NCBI GenBank assembly: GCA_950295325.1
Contig: OX485806.1
Coordinates: 32,552,001 to 32,612,000 of the forward strand
Direction: 5' to 3'
Origin: Polytrichum commune
Taxonomy: Eukaryota; Streptophyta; Polytrichopsida; Polytrichales; Polytrichaceae
DNA length: 60,000 bases
The notes beneath the pieces were generated by a model, which saw only the letters and a program-made list of their open reading frames with translations, was not told where the DNA came from and did no database searches. Shown here one piece after another: positions 33,477-46,327 of the stretch (within the stretch, counting starts at the first letter, position 1; each line of letters begins with the position of its first letter). The position numbers and the translations under genes were made by a program.

Positions 33477-35887
33477 TTACGCACAAGTCCCAAAACCGGA
33501 CTTCAATTCTCGACACCGTGGTCCGAAGCTTGAGACCGCTGCTGCAGCAAATTGGATATCAGACCTCGCAAATCATGATACTAGAGAGACCGCAATGCGA
33601 TGCAATGTTGAATGTTGATGAATCATGTGGTATGCGGAGTAGCGAGGGAGCTGGAGAATGAGCTCCTGAGGGCCAAAGGGCAGGACGAGGAGCATATAAT
33701 GCCTGCAGGTCATGTCAAGTCAATGTAGGTGGGAGACAGGCAGGTGGACAAGGCAATGTGCATGATATCTGTTGGCCGCTCGCTTAAGCTACCACCAACA
33801 ATTCTGAGTGTTGCTCGGGAGGTTCGAAAACTTTTGTGTGCCAAAATACACCGATTTGTGACTAAACTGTGCTTGGACTATGTTGCTGTGGTCAACGTAC
33901 ACATCTTTACCCTCCTCTCCAGAGCTTGATGACAGGGTTGGGTGATTTGTAACTCATAAATAAACTCATCTAAACTTGTGAAGTGTTACATTCCCTTTAT
34001 AAAATTCATGTATTTAACATAATTTAGTGGATTTTCTTAAGGGGGTTCCACTAAATTGGAAGTAAGGATGAATAAGAATATGTAAGTAGGTGAATACCTT
34101 GCACAATGATATGTGCAATTAGGTTCACCGCATGAATAGGTTCATTCTCTACACATGCAAATTCCCTTGGCTCAAAATCCAAGCAAAAAAACTCATAACT
34201 CTGTTTAGTCATTTACAACATTCGAAGTATTGATCACTATATTCGTTACTTGGAGACTTTGGAAAGTCTCAAAATAAACTTTACTCATAGTTTAGGATGC
34301 AATATTGTGAGCGTAGGGAACATTGGTAATCAACTTTCTACATATTCATGCATGAGGAATATATACATTTTAAATATAGTAAGTATCTATATCATAATCA
34401 ACACATGCACTAAACACAATATCGGACTTGAAGTCCTTGATTAGTCTCCAAATCTTGAAAAAGTCTCCAATCAACGAATATAGTGATATTGCTCAGGAGG
34501 CTCGAAAAGTAGTCCACATTCCTAGTTACAATGATAAGTATGCTTGGGGTAATTCGACACCCTACATACAGTATACAAATTGGGAAGATTCATAGTTGAT
34601 TTTGATAAAATTGTTATGTGACAGTGTGTCACATCCACATCGCCGTTTACCGACCTATTGGCGCATCCATACTCGGTGGATAGACGAGTGAATATGTAAG
34701 TAGGTCCATGTATTGAGGGGGGTGGTGTGATAGGGTCACATGCTCAAAGTTTGCCAACCATTCTAAGCTCCATAACCAGCATAATTGGGGGGAACCTATA
34801 CAAACATTGAATAAGAAAGACAGTCTTCACTTTGATATAAATAAGATGTTCATATACACCCCAAGAATTATGAGGAAATGCACTACAGCCTGAAATTGAA
34901 TCTAATTTTCTCACATTCGTGTGTTTCATATCATTCTAAGGGAAGTGGGTGCAGGCTAAAAGTGTCCACTTTAACCCACTTACCTAATGAGATTAGAGCT
35001 TCTGAAAGCTTTCTCAAAGCCACGTTTTCACGTGGATCTCCATCCAAAGTAATCAGACTTAGTTAGCCACACACCTAAAAAGCATGCCACTCAAAAGGTG
35101 ATTTCTTCTAGAAACCACCCCATCCATTTGGCTTTTCCACCTTTGTCAAATTAAGACTCATATAAAAACTGCACTAAAGTTTACAACTCGTCCATATACA
35201 TCCAAACAATTCATCCTTCCATACTTCAAATTGGCTGAAATCGATCTAGAGTCAGTCACACTCATTCGACGATTCTTCAGGGCCATACGATAGCCATCGA
35301 GAATTAGGTATCGCACATGAGCACACATCTGCTTTCTTCCTCTCTTGCATCAGTGCTCATTTATCAAGCGAAAGTGCACCATTCATCAAGAGCATTGTAA
35401 GCTAGCACTTTTAGGTCGGCAGTAAATCATCTTCATTTCCATTTATAACAGCTGCAAATTATATGCCCTTACGATCATCACAGGAAGAGTACATGAGATT
35501 ACAAAAGTCACTCCAAAACATGGTGTTGGCCACTGGCTTCCCTGAATATTACATCAGTGTTTTGATGATCAAAGAAAGATGTGCAACGTCAAATTTGAAA
35601 GTCCTGAGAAGAATTGTGATGGACCTTACTCTGCATGCTACTCCTCAATAGACACTGTTCATACATGCTGACAGCATCTCATCATAAGAATTTACAAAAC
35701 CCTTTTAAACATATCCAAACCTCTTCCTCCCAGGTGAGAACTTCGTGATGGCTACTTAGGACTCCTGAACTCTTACGAAAGCAAAACAGGAGCATGCCCA
35801 GGAAGCCAACTTTTCATGTCATATCATCAAGAAGGTGCAAGATAAACCACAACAAGATGCAAAGGATATGCTCTCTCCAAGGATTTC
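33477..35887. other. Upstream region of the PKS gene and 3' flank of the FRIGIDA-like gene
   Basis: No coding sequence is supported. The stretch at about 34739-34960 belongs to the dispersed family of 49720-50410 (reading 'ttctaagctccataaccagcataattgggggga.cc' and 'aattatgaggaaatgcactacagcc'). The promoter of the minus-strand PKS gene should lie just right of 33476, but no convincing TATA motif was found. Confidence 0.4.
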
Positions 35888-38800
35888 TCAGTGAAGAAAT
35901 GATGCCTGATATGCAGGAGGTGGGGGTGGCAGGCCACTTCCAAATTGATAACTACTGTACGTGTTTGACGGGTTGGTGTAAGCTGACGATCCATATACAG
36001 GTGAACCTAGGCCATCCGCTGAGTATAGATAAGAGCTAGAGAGAGAAACCGGGCTGCGATTCCCACCTGCATAGGTCGTAGAATACCCTCCTTGGCCTCG
36101 TCGGTCGTAAGTATTTTGAGCTTGCATACTGTATGATGATACAGGAACACCCCCATATTGGCCTCTATCTGCAGGGGCCCTGTAGTAGCTTCTGTTCTCA
36201 TTGTTATTATTAGAGCCTGTATTACCACCGTTGCTGTTATAACCCCCTCCAGCACCATTACTAGCACGAGGCCGTTTTGTTTGAGCCTTCACAGCAACAG
36301 CTGCCCTCTTCCTGTCAGATTTAGCCTTTTCCAACTGTACAACTCGTTTCTGGAGAGGCATTGACGGATATTGACTTTCTAGCTCATACTCCTCAATGCA
36401 CTTCAGCACAGCTTTCAGTGCTGCCAGCTCCTTCATTGTAGCATCATTCTGCAAAACACACATGAACTTGTTGTCTGAATACTATGTTGATTATATTGAA
36501 AATTAAACAGTGATCTTTTTAATTGCTAAGATGAGTTTGAAGTGGCCTGGCCCGGTAATGAGTAGAGTAGTCACTCGTACCCAGTCAAGTATTGGAGGCC
36601 ACAAGTACTCCTGTAAACAGCGCCCGAGAAAGAGTCAATATCCAGCCACAGGTCAGACTAGTAACAGATAACTATCTCTTGCACCAGGTACAATTAAACC
36701 TCCATGTCCTTCACCAACTGTAAAGATGGTCTCTACGGCACTGTAAGCTTGCGAGTTCTGTATTCCAACATCAATCTCATGGAGGTTCTTCTTGAACTCT
36801 TCATAGATTGCCAAGTTCTCTTGATCGCTTGGGAGAGAAAAACCTTTATGATCTCATCTTAATGAAACCCTTCTACTACAAACATTTTAAAATAATCTGT
36901 ATTTGTGACACTTATCATCTTTGTAAAGGACCTAGCTTCACTCAAGTTCCAACAATAAGATGCACCACAGAATACAAAAAGACGTGATGAAAATAAATTA
37001 CTCAAACAGACTTCCAAGAACACAGCATGTAAAAACACGTGCAAATCCACAATAACCACATTGGTTGTCTCAAGAAGTATAGGCAACTTAGTTGGTTACC
37101 TGTGCAGCTGCTGAGCTGTTTCCAGTCTTAAGGATAGACTGTGCAGTTCTCCGGGCTTCCTTAAGATAAGCTTTTAACAATGGAATTGGCTGGACACGAT
37201 CCATTATCCCAAAGGCATGTGCAAATGACAGAGCCTCTATTTGTTTGCCTTCCTTGGCTAGCCTGTCCACGACATCTGTGATGAAAACAGAAAATGGTGC
37301 AGAGCTCCACAAAATAAGTACACATTTGATGGTCCTACTTACCACATCCAGCATTGCACATCCAAACCACTGAATGCGTCTCTTCCATGTGTGTCTTCGA
37401 ACCAAATGTACTAAATGAGTGGGAACTCTGATATAATCATGGTGAGAAATAAATCATTTCTCTGAAGACCGTACTAGACCCAAAAGTAAGCTCTATACAT
37501 ATGATCACATGTGCGGTTCCATTTGCTGTCTACTACATCACCATGGCTTGCCATCTCTAAGACATCCCTATGTGTTCAAATGAACGTCACAACAGATTGA
37601 CATGAACTGGTTGGGGAAATAAAATTTAAAGTGTGTTTGTGCAAGAGCAAACTTCATATAAGTATCACTGCACATTAGCTGAAAGTGAGCTGCTTGAAAA
37701 ACAAACTTGGAGAAACGAACAGAAACTTGACCTCACCTGCCTCACTTTTGTGGAGCTGTACAGTAACCATTTTCTTGATATTAATCCACAGAACACTTCG
37801 AGTCCAAAAGAGACATTTGGAAGAGAGAACAAACATTTGACCTCACCTGTTTCACTCTCGTGTGGACCCTACACAAGAACATGTTCTTGACAATCACTCG
37901 GGAATAATCTTCTGTCATAATTTAATTGTGATACGTCAGTGAATCTTTTTGGGACTTGTTTCTGGACGATTAATTACCCAGCAGAACATTTGACATCACC
38001 TGTTTCACTCTTACGTGAACTGTAAACAAGAAAACATTCTTGACAATCACTAAAAATAAATCTCCATAATTAGTTGCACTCCATTGATGGAGCCTTTTGG
38101 CTTTGTCACTGGACGATTAACTATCCCGCAGAACAACTCAATGGGATGCACACTTGCCTACTGCCAGTTACAAGACCCCATCTGCAACTCTGAACGTTGT
38201 TCAGAGCACATGACTAAAACTACCTGCTCTATACAGAAGGACAGAAACATAGAAGATAAAATAAATTGACTTGCATACTCAAAGAAAGACGAGAATAACA
38301 CAAGTCTGTAACGAAGACCCCTCCAACTGCAACGAAGAAATTGCACTGTCATCTGGACTGAAAAGATTATACAAAAAAAAGAATGGCAAATTCCGAGACC
38401 AAACGACATTGCTTGTATTCTAGGGTTAAGGATTATGGGTTGAGGGATCACATGTGCGATTCCAATTGCTGGCTAATACTTCGCATCCCATGACTTGCCA
38501 TCTCTAAGCCATCCCTATGTGTGCAAATGAATGTGACGTGACGACAGATTGACATGAACTGGTCGTGGAACCAAATTTCAAGTCTGTTCTTGTACAGGAA
38601 AACTTCACAGAAGTACCACACTCATTAAGAGAACTGAAGAGAGGGCCGTCTAAGCAGCAGCTGACTTTAGGGGAGAGACACCAACCTGGTATCTTGGCAG
38701 ATAGTCCAAGGGAGCGGCAGAGCGCAGGGGTTTGCCTGCGCCTGGCAACAGCGGTGACAAGTTTGCACAGCTCGTCATCGTTATACTCCGAAGCAATACC

Positions 38801-40162
38801 AAAGGTAGCCAAGAGCTGAAGGAAAGCCTGGGCATCCAAAGAATTGCCAGTGGCATCATCTTGTAAGTTCATTCTGGACTTCCACTGCTCTGCCACCTGC
38901 TTGGCCGACTCCTTAACATTGGTGGGAACCACCGGGTGATCTGCTCCCAACACAGGGTCTGCTAGAACCACAGCCAGACACTCCAAAAGAAGAATGCAGG
39001 CCCGACGATTCGCCGAGGCCCCTGACTCCTTATTGTTGTTGTTCTTATTATTATCACCACCGCCCCCGCCCGCAGGGTTAGGGTTAGTGGTAATTGGAAC
39101 AGCAGAGGCAGAAGACTCTGCTAAGTGATAGCCTTCCAGAGCTGCGAGCACCATTCTCGCAGGGTCGATGGCAAATTGAAGCGCAGGGGGCAGCTCATTG
39201 CGCAAAGCTCCCACATCCTTGCGATGGAAAACAATGTACTTTCTTAAACCATCACCATCCATGTTTTCACATAGTGCCTTTAGCGGTGGGCGCACCCGCA
39301 CTTCAGGTACTGCTGATGCTTTGGGGGAAGAAGGAGGGGGACTGATGGAATTGGTGGAAGTTTCAATTTTCCTAGCAGGAACTGCCCCTGCCCCTTCATT
39401 CTCGGGGGCAGAAACAGGGGAGTTTGCAGTGGGTTTAGGAGACGAGACGTCTACTTCCATGGCTTGAGTGATAATAGGGTTTGCAGAACCAGTGGTTGCT
39501 GCTGCTGCTACATCGGCTGTGCGATCAATCTGCTCTGCTTTAACGGATTTCACTACTTCAGACACTCGGGATTGAGATTGAGGAGGAGGTTCAGACACTT
39601 TAGTCTGAGGAGAGGATGATTTCAAGGAACCTTCAGCGGACGATGATGGCACCTCAGCAGATACTTTAGCTTTAGCTTCAGCTGCAGCTTCAAGACGAGA
39701 TCGTTCTTCCAACCATTTGCGTTTCTCTTCAAAGAGCGACGCAATGGCGGAGTCTTTCTGTTCTTGAACCCTAGAAAGCATGGCTTGCTCTCGGGAACTC
39801 ACAGCCTCTTCCCTCTTGTCGAGAGCTTCTTGCATCTCGGCATTCTTAATCTCAAACGCCTGTTCTTTCGCTACAACCTCCTCTAGCCGCTTCTGAAGAG
39901 CGGCCTCGAGCTCCGAGAAATACTTGTCAAATTCTTTCCACTCTAGGGTACAATTCATTATGGCTGCTCGGTGGATCTCCAGATCAGCCATCACTCTCTG
40001 CAAACGCTCCTTCCTACCCGGCACTGACTCCAGTGACTTTATCACAGGGTCCTTCACATCCTTCTTCACATCCTTCTTCACATCCTTCACATCCTTCACT
40101 ACTTCGTTATTCTCACTCACTTCCTTGACCTCCTCCGCCCCTCCTTCATTCTCAACCCCCAT
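35888..40162 (-). CDS. FRIGIDA-like protein (FRL family)
   Basis: FRIGIDA-like proteins are nuclear, plant-specific proteins; some act with FRIGIDA in flowering-time control, while others have roles in ABA or development. Three exons, read right to left, are 40162-38686, 37275-37100 and 36448-35888 (TGA): 2,214 nt, 737 residues, phases closing. Order: an acidic/basic N-terminus with DVK repeats (23-38), coiled coil (about 50-165), Ser/Pro linker (170-285), and the Frigida domain from about 290 (RPPLKALCENMDGDGLRKYI, DPARMVLAALEGY, RRACILLLE). It continues through VVDRLAKEGKQIEALSFAHA, PLLKAYLKEARR and LAALKAVLKCIEEYELESQY to QKRVVQLEKAKSDRKR. A KRPRA nuclear-localisation-like motif and a long G/N/S/Y-rich tail ending PPPPPAYQASFLH follow. 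The length resembles the larger FRL3/4/5-type members. The exact orthology group is not decided. Confidence 0.88.
36640..36835 (-). other. Orphan 58-codon open stretch in FRIGIDA-like intron 2
   Basis: On the minus strand a stop-free stretch reads DQENLAIYEEFKKNLHEIDV and on to YSAVETIFTVGEGHGGLIVP. It is preceded by a pyrimidine tract and a possible acceptor (ctctcccaag) and followed by a possible donor (CCTG/GTGCAA). In the phase needed for inclusion between exons 2 and 3 it would meet a stop, and FRL proteins lack it. It may be an exon-like relic or chance. Confidence 0.25.
37490..38640 (-). repeat. Direct duplication and tandem repeats in FRIGIDA-like intron 1
   Basis: A block of about 200 bp ('gatcacatgtgcg.ttcca.ttgctg', 'cttgccatctctaag.catccctatgtg', 'acagattgacatgaactgg') occurs near 37500-37690 and again at 38445-38640; the second copy runs up to the exon 1 donor. 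Between them, 'catttgacctcacctgtttcactc' and 'attcttgacaatcact' recur two to three times at roughly 140-180-bp steps (37730-38060). Confidence 0.7.
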
Positions 40163-40784
40163 CTCTTCCCGCCGGATCTTTCTCTTCCTCTTCTTTCCAG
40201 CCCTCTCTCTCCCTCCTCACAAACACGAACGCACGAAGCAACACAGACAGCAATCAAAACCACACACAACACACCACATACAATCTTACAAACCAATCTT
40301 ACAACAGCGACAACACCGACTGCATGGAGTTCAAACCGTCACAACAGCCACCACAATGCTCCAAACAGCGCACGGACACAGCCTGCGGATCCGCAATCCG
40401 AAAAGGAACCCACGTCACATAGCGCGGGCATCAATTTGCCACTGGGTCCTGCAGAATTGCGGCCCTCCGACTCCGACTCATTTCTGTGCCGTCGCTCCTC
40501 GACCTCGACCTCCACCCTCCCCCCGACTCTTCAGGTCGGTATTCACAAGCGTAACGGCTCCGCCGATCTCCGCCGTCCGATCTCCATCCGACGCCCCGGA
40601 TCCATGGCGCCCTACCGCATGCGTGGCCAGCATGACCCCCATGCATACCTGGCATCCATGCCATGGCATGGAATTCTATGAGATGCCATGCGGTTTCGGC
40701 AACTTTGCATGGCTCTACTTGATGTATGGGATGCCTTTCACTACTTAAGTGGCATGGCATTCATACAATGCACCGCCTAAGTAT
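40163..40784 (-). promoter_or_regulatory. 5' region of the FRIGIDA-like gene
   Basis: Right of the FRL start codon lies a leader rich in C and A on the plus strand, then a GC-richer block (40430-40620). An 18-bp perfect palindrome, TCCATGCCATGGCATGGA, sits at 40655-40672. It is followed by further ATGCCATG / GGCATGGCAT variants up to 40760. No TATA box was identified with confidence. Open frames across this block look like chance. Confidence 0.4.
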
Positions 40785-40794
40785 CACTTCACAT

Positions 40795-41075
40795 GTAAGT
40801 ACACTAAATAGTCCTATTAGTGTGGATGGAGATAATTAACTACCGTGGGACACACTAATTTTCTACTCATGGTGGACTTAATGTGGGTCCAAGACCCCAG
40901 GTCTTCCCCTGAGTGTTCATGACGAGTTCCAACCAACACATTGAATATTAGTTACAAGACACAAGTAGCACAAAATGAAATAAACACCAACATCATATTT
41001 TTAGAGAAGGGATTAATGTGGTCCATATTAATTCTCATTATGAGAATCACTATGGACTTGTAGTAATAAGATTGT
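40795..41075. repeat. Element-B copy (partial)
   Basis: The sequence 'catgtaagtacactaaatag' followed by 'tcctattagtgtgg' and 'cacactaattttctactcatgg' matches the start of the B elements at about 15251 and 53708. The right end here is worn. Non-coding. Confidence 0.5.
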
Positions 41076-41171
41076 GTTTGTGTAGTTTGTGAAGGCAGCC
41101 TCCTCCTCTAACTCCTTTATGTACCATTAATCTCTTGACCTCGTCCCATATCCACCTCTTTGTCGGTATCC

Positions 41172-41633
41172 ACTACACTATGTGTTTAGTGTCATATGGT
41201 ATTTCATGTCATTGTTTTCTAATGACACTTCTTGTGAATAGATTTCAAAGTATTGTCATGGATGATTGAAATTTACAAGTATTGTCATATCATTTCACAT
41301 GTAACTACACTAAACATGATAGTTAATGACACCCATTCTACTTGTCTTGCTCAATACTAAATGTACTTTGCAGTATAGTGTCTCCAACACTAAAGTGTTA
41401 CCCCAACATTATTTGTCATTCCTTACCAAGTGATTTCTCACCCAAATTTCAATCATCCATGACAATATTTCATTACAAGTTGTTGACAATAGAAGGTAGG
41501 ATTTCGGCCAATGGATGAACTTATCCATCCTCCATGACAGTATTTGTAAACTTATTAATCACAAGTGTCATTTAAAAAGTTACCGTAGTGACATCAAACA
41601 CCATACGACACTAGATATCACATTTAGTGTAGT
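41172..41633. mobile_element. MITE with TIR ACTACACTA...TTTAGTGTCATATGGT
   Basis: The left end (ACTACACTATGTGTTTAGTG, then TCATATGGTATTTCATGTCA) pairs with the right end (TGACATCAAACACCATACGA ... ATTTAGTGTAGT) as an imperfect terminal inverted repeat of about 45 bp. Total length is about 462 bp. Partial relatives occur near 28690-28910 and 45040-45300. Non-coding. Confidence 0.65.
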
Positions 41634-43653
41634 TCACTAAGGTGGTCTCCTCCAATCAATTTATGGGTCATCATCTCTTGACCTTACCCTACTCTTATGG
41701 TCAGTAAGGTTGATGGGGCCTTAAATGGGCACTTTCTTCTAGGACATGATACACACGATTAGTACAAGATGGCTAGTAACTACAAATCAAGGACATAACC
41801 ATTTTCCTATAAGTTTTGGAGCTCAAATGAATACCTTGTGTATTAGCAAAGTGGAGATTATTGTGCTCACTGAAAGGTCACATACATCTTCCCATTTGTG
41901 TTGATTATTGAGCCTAGAACAAGTATCATATTTTGAGCATGTGGTCCAATACTTCTTTACACACATGTCTTTTCGATATCCATTCTTGGAGCCACACTCA
42001 ACCACATCGCACTCAAGGTGGAGGTGTCCATTTAAGAATAATAACCGAATAAGGGATATCAACCTTATTCACTACCGTAATAGCTTCCCCGATCTTCTCA
42101 ATATTTAGCAAAAGTAGAAACAAGGGATCCATGACATAACAAATGTATTGTACTTCATGGTCATATGGCTCGAGTGTTAATGAGATAAGCCCACTTCGAG
42201 AAGTTTACTTTCTCATATGTGTGCACACATTGGCCTTTCATTTCTCTACCACATCCCCCAACTCAAACTCATGCTTTGTATGTTCATAGTAATTACCAGA
42301 TGATGCAATACACTCCAAGAAGTACACTATTTATGAAGGAGCGATTTAGGTCCAATGAATGATCTTTTGTTATAATACATATGATTGGATTGACTAAGGC
42401 CAATCAAAGAACAAGACATATTGAATGCTTACATTTACCTTTCACAACTTGAATCACCGAGATTAGGGTTTCTCATACTTAGGAAGTTTATAATGGTGAC
42501 ACCATGGACTAAGATCACAAGTGAATACAAATAAGAAAATCAAGAATCAAGAATCAATATTTTGTAGCATAAGGTCACAATGGTCCATGTAAGGTCAACA
42601 TTCAAATGACCAAGAAACACAAGTTTAGTTTCTCAACACTTAGGTTACCCCGAGGGGTTAATATTGTAGTAAAAACATGTCTCTCTTATGAGGCTTCTTA
42701 CGTTGTGTAAATGTGTTGGCTTTAGTTATTTTTTGTTTGTTTGGTTTCTATTTGCTCGCATCATTTGTTCTCCAAATGATGGGTAGAAAAAAAGAATGTA
42801 TATATATTTCTCCCTAATGGATAGTTTATTGATTCATACAAATCAAATTTCACTATACTATTTCAAGGTCTATGATCATGAATGATACATTGGTGTATCT
42901 TAAACTAACAATCACTAGGTTGAACAATAGGTATCAACATATTCACCCTTCCCCCTCGCATGTTTTGTCTTCCCCTCAATAGGTATTATAAACATTGGTC
43001 CAATAAGATAGATGTGCCTAATTCAAATATTTATTTAAACCGTATTTATTTGAGTGGTTTGTGATATGGTGTGGTTCCAACAATGGACACACAAAAAGAA
43101 AGTTGCTTGTTCAAGATATATGTCATGGACACCTTCTACTAAGGTGGCAGAATGGAAAACGATGAATCATCACCACTAGTGCACTAAACTAGGAGTAGAA
43201 TGATTCTCGTGTGGACCCAAAATGCCTATTTGTAAAAGTGTTGGTCCCAAAAAGATGCAGTGATTGACTAAACAATGCTTCACACCACTTGGGATCACTT
43301 TTGAGTGCCATTAAGCTAACCGTTTTGCGAGCATTCGTAGGCATAGAAGGATATTTGATGCTCAAACATGTGAGACTCTATTGTTCAATCAAGGAGTTTG
43401 ACTTACTTGCTTCTTTGGGAAAGTATAACTAGTTTATTTACATGGAATAAAATTACGAAACACCTTGCATTCCTTGTCATTTCATGTACTCCATCTCTAG
43501 AAAATGTTGCACAATTTTTCAAGCCCCTTTTTCTAGCCAAATCAACTTGTTTTCACCGTTTTCTGTTTTCCCACCTTAATTGTGTGCTTCATATCCTATG
43601 TAGAAGTGGGTTGATTGGGAACAAGGTAACCATTTAAGACCCATCTACCTCAA
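41634..43653. other. Gene-free DNA, nothing recognised
   Basis: About 2 kb of AT-rich sequence with no recognised exon, TIR pair or tandem array. Short frames (for example 41823-42062) lack any family resemblance. Confidence 0.4.
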
Positions 43654-44152
43654 GGTTACTTCACACACAAGATTGAGAGCCTGCAAGCATTACACTTCAA
43701 GCACTTTCATTGGTGGAAAAGGCGGAGCTGGTCCAAGTCCACTTCACACTACACTTGAGGGACCAACGGAGTATGTGAACTCAAGATGGATGTAAAGTCT
43801 ACATGGCTTCCCACATGGCATCGATTGGATCATATTTCATGGTCACTTGGACTTTTTTTCAAAAACCACCTCTTGGAGGTAGGCCTAACATAAAACCGGG
43901 AGACCATGGCACTCCGAACGCTCACAACCGTTGATTTATTCTATTGCATCATATGTGAGGACACGCATGAATAGACATTCGTTGAAATAGCATTTAGTTG
44001 AGGGCCTGATCACAAATGGCTTCACACTACACTTGAGGGTCCATGACCACATTGCATGGTTTTGGAGGTGTCTTGGGACGGCCTTTGGACACTTTCTTTT
44101 GGGCTCTCACAATTTCATGGTCACGGCTCTTGGCTCGTGTGTGAAGTGGCCC
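43654..44152. mobile_element. Tourist-like MITE, inverted copy of 21086-21590
   Basis: In opposite orientation this reproduces the 21-kb element along its whole length. Its right terminus CTCGTGTGTGAAGTGGCCC is intact and followed by TTA. Its left terminus (GGTTACTTCACACACAAG) is worn. Non-coding. Confidence 0.75.
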
Positions 44153-44382
44153 TTACACACAATGGGAACCATGGTGATCCTTAGCCTTGACAATTGGAAT
44201 TTTGCAATGGTGATGGTGTGGGTTTTGGGGTTCATGAAGTTGGCCATGTAAGGACAATGAGTATCAATGAACCATGGGATCCTCTCATGTGTCCGTTGAG
44301 TCCGAATCCGGGACTCATGTGAGCTTTGGGATAAAGGCAATGTTCCTCCACATGCTATGTATGTTTCGTCCTCCGGAAGTAA

Positions 44383-44951
44383 GGAATTGTTTACATCATG
44401 AACTTCAAAGTTGTCGCATGTCATATGGCCTTTTACTATGGTCACATTTTCATGGTCCATTTTCTTGAAAGAGTACGAAAGAATTCAAGGCTTTTGGGCA
44501 TTTTAGTTGAACTTGCATCAAACGGTGTGACCATGCATCAAAAAGTGGATGTGTTATATTTTTTTATAACATGTCCAAAAAGGGAAGTTTTGGGGTTTTC
44601 CCATGTTTTACCTTCTCCCCTTCTTCCTCCCTTCTTTCCTCTTGTCTACAATAACATTTGAAAAAAGAAAAAGAAAGGACTACCACATATTGAAACGACA
44701 TTTCTTTCTCTTGGTCCCCTGACTTTTGCAGCGAAAGAACCTCTTATGCCTCTCCCACTACAAATCATGTTGGACATGACAATGGATGATGTAGGACTGG
44801 AAATAAACCTTTCTGGGACCTTAAACTCCATGGTCGCTCTGACATTTTTTCCTTCACTTAAAAGCAAAGTGGTCCCGAGATGAGTTCAACGGCCAGTCAC
44901 ATATTTAAGTGAGCAAGGGATGATTTCATGGTGACTGATGTAAACAACCCC
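44383..44951. mobile_element. Tourist-like MITE, copy 2 of the 14675 family
   Basis: It begins GGAATTGTTTACATCATGAA and ends TGATGTAAACAACCCC. It is flanked by a perfect TAA duplication (44380-44382 and 44952-44954), the target type of PIF/Harbinger elements. The interior matches 14675-15228. A TAA target here supports that superfamily for both copies. Confidence 0.8.
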
Positions 44952-46327
44952 TAAGTTTGCCAACCTTGTACTTGTATAATGGGGAGGGAATTCTAAAGAG
45001 ACGAAAGGATTTGTCTGCAAAATTGGAGAATGTCAAATAAAGTAGTACATAACATTACTCACCTAACATTTATGTAATGGATGGTTGAAATTTGGATGAA
45101 AAATCACTTAGTAATTGACAATATTTGTAACATTGTATATCAATATTGTCCAAAAACATCCACGAGGGATGCCAAATTATGTTAGGTTTACATTTAATGA
45201 TGGTGACACAACAACACAAGTGGTTTGCATTTAATATTGAGCAAAGACAAATAGAATTGGTGACACTTAGTACAATATGTAGTGTAGTTGTCTCATGTAA
45301 ATAACGTCTATGTGGTTAGTTTACATGCATTGAAAGCTCTTTTGCATGGACAATGTGGAGGTGGATGGGACACGATAAGTACCAAGTTGTTTGTCGGGTC
45401 CTATAAGGGAGGGGGCTCAACAACCATTGGGAAGGGAGATGGGCCTACATAGGGTACCGATGGATTGCTAGGTGTATGACAAATGGCTTCATCGACTAGG
45501 TGTCCATGGGTTTAGGTTTCATCCCTTCACATTATTTGGACCATGAAACTTCATAGTAGGGTGTGTGCGGGCTCCTTTGGTAACGGGCCTTTGTCGTTCA
45601 TCGTGATGCTCTTTTCCGTATGGAGCTTCCTCCTTAGCCTTCTTTCCCATGCAATGGTTCCAACTTTCCTTCTTCTTTTTCTTTGTTTGTTTTTGGGTGG
45701 GGGTGGGGTTTTGTCCTTCTAGACCGTGAATGACCCTTGTAACCTCCGTCTTGCATCTTATCAAAACTTATGACTTAGTTCTAAACGCATGAAAGTATAT
45801 GGTCTTTTGTGTATAGTGTGAACCTTGTTTGTTAAACGGAATTGAAAACTTGTCATCGATGCATCAAGTTGATGTTTGGTTTCTATCTTTTTATCATGCA
45901 TACAAAATCGTCTTGGTGATACACATACTAAATTTGAAACAAGAATAATACAATTAGCATTTTCTTTTGAAGTATTTAAGTGCAACTCTTTCAAAAACAA
46001 TATCTATAGCATTAAACATAGATATCATCTTTCCTTTTTTTGTGAATAGAGAAAGTTATTCCAAACAACTCTTCTTGAGAGACATACACTATTCGAGAAT
46101 CACAAGTTTATAGTGGTCATGAATATAATGATGTTGTTGAGAAAATTGTTTACCGGTTGGAAGATTGACCACGAGCTCGATGAAGAACCATGAATAATAT
46201 GGGAAGCCCAAATCTACTTTTCAAACCATCACTGAGAAGTAAACCTTGCACAATCCACCAAGAGAATCGTTTTCTTCTCATAAAATACCTCCAACCAGTG
46301 CTAAGGGGGTACGAGCCCCCTATGCAT

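Noticed and set aside
39924-40748. Plus-strand open frame of 274 codons across the FRIGIDA-like start
   Set aside because: It begins antisense to exon 1 and continues through the leader with Ser/Thr/His/Pro-biased composition; no homology recognised.
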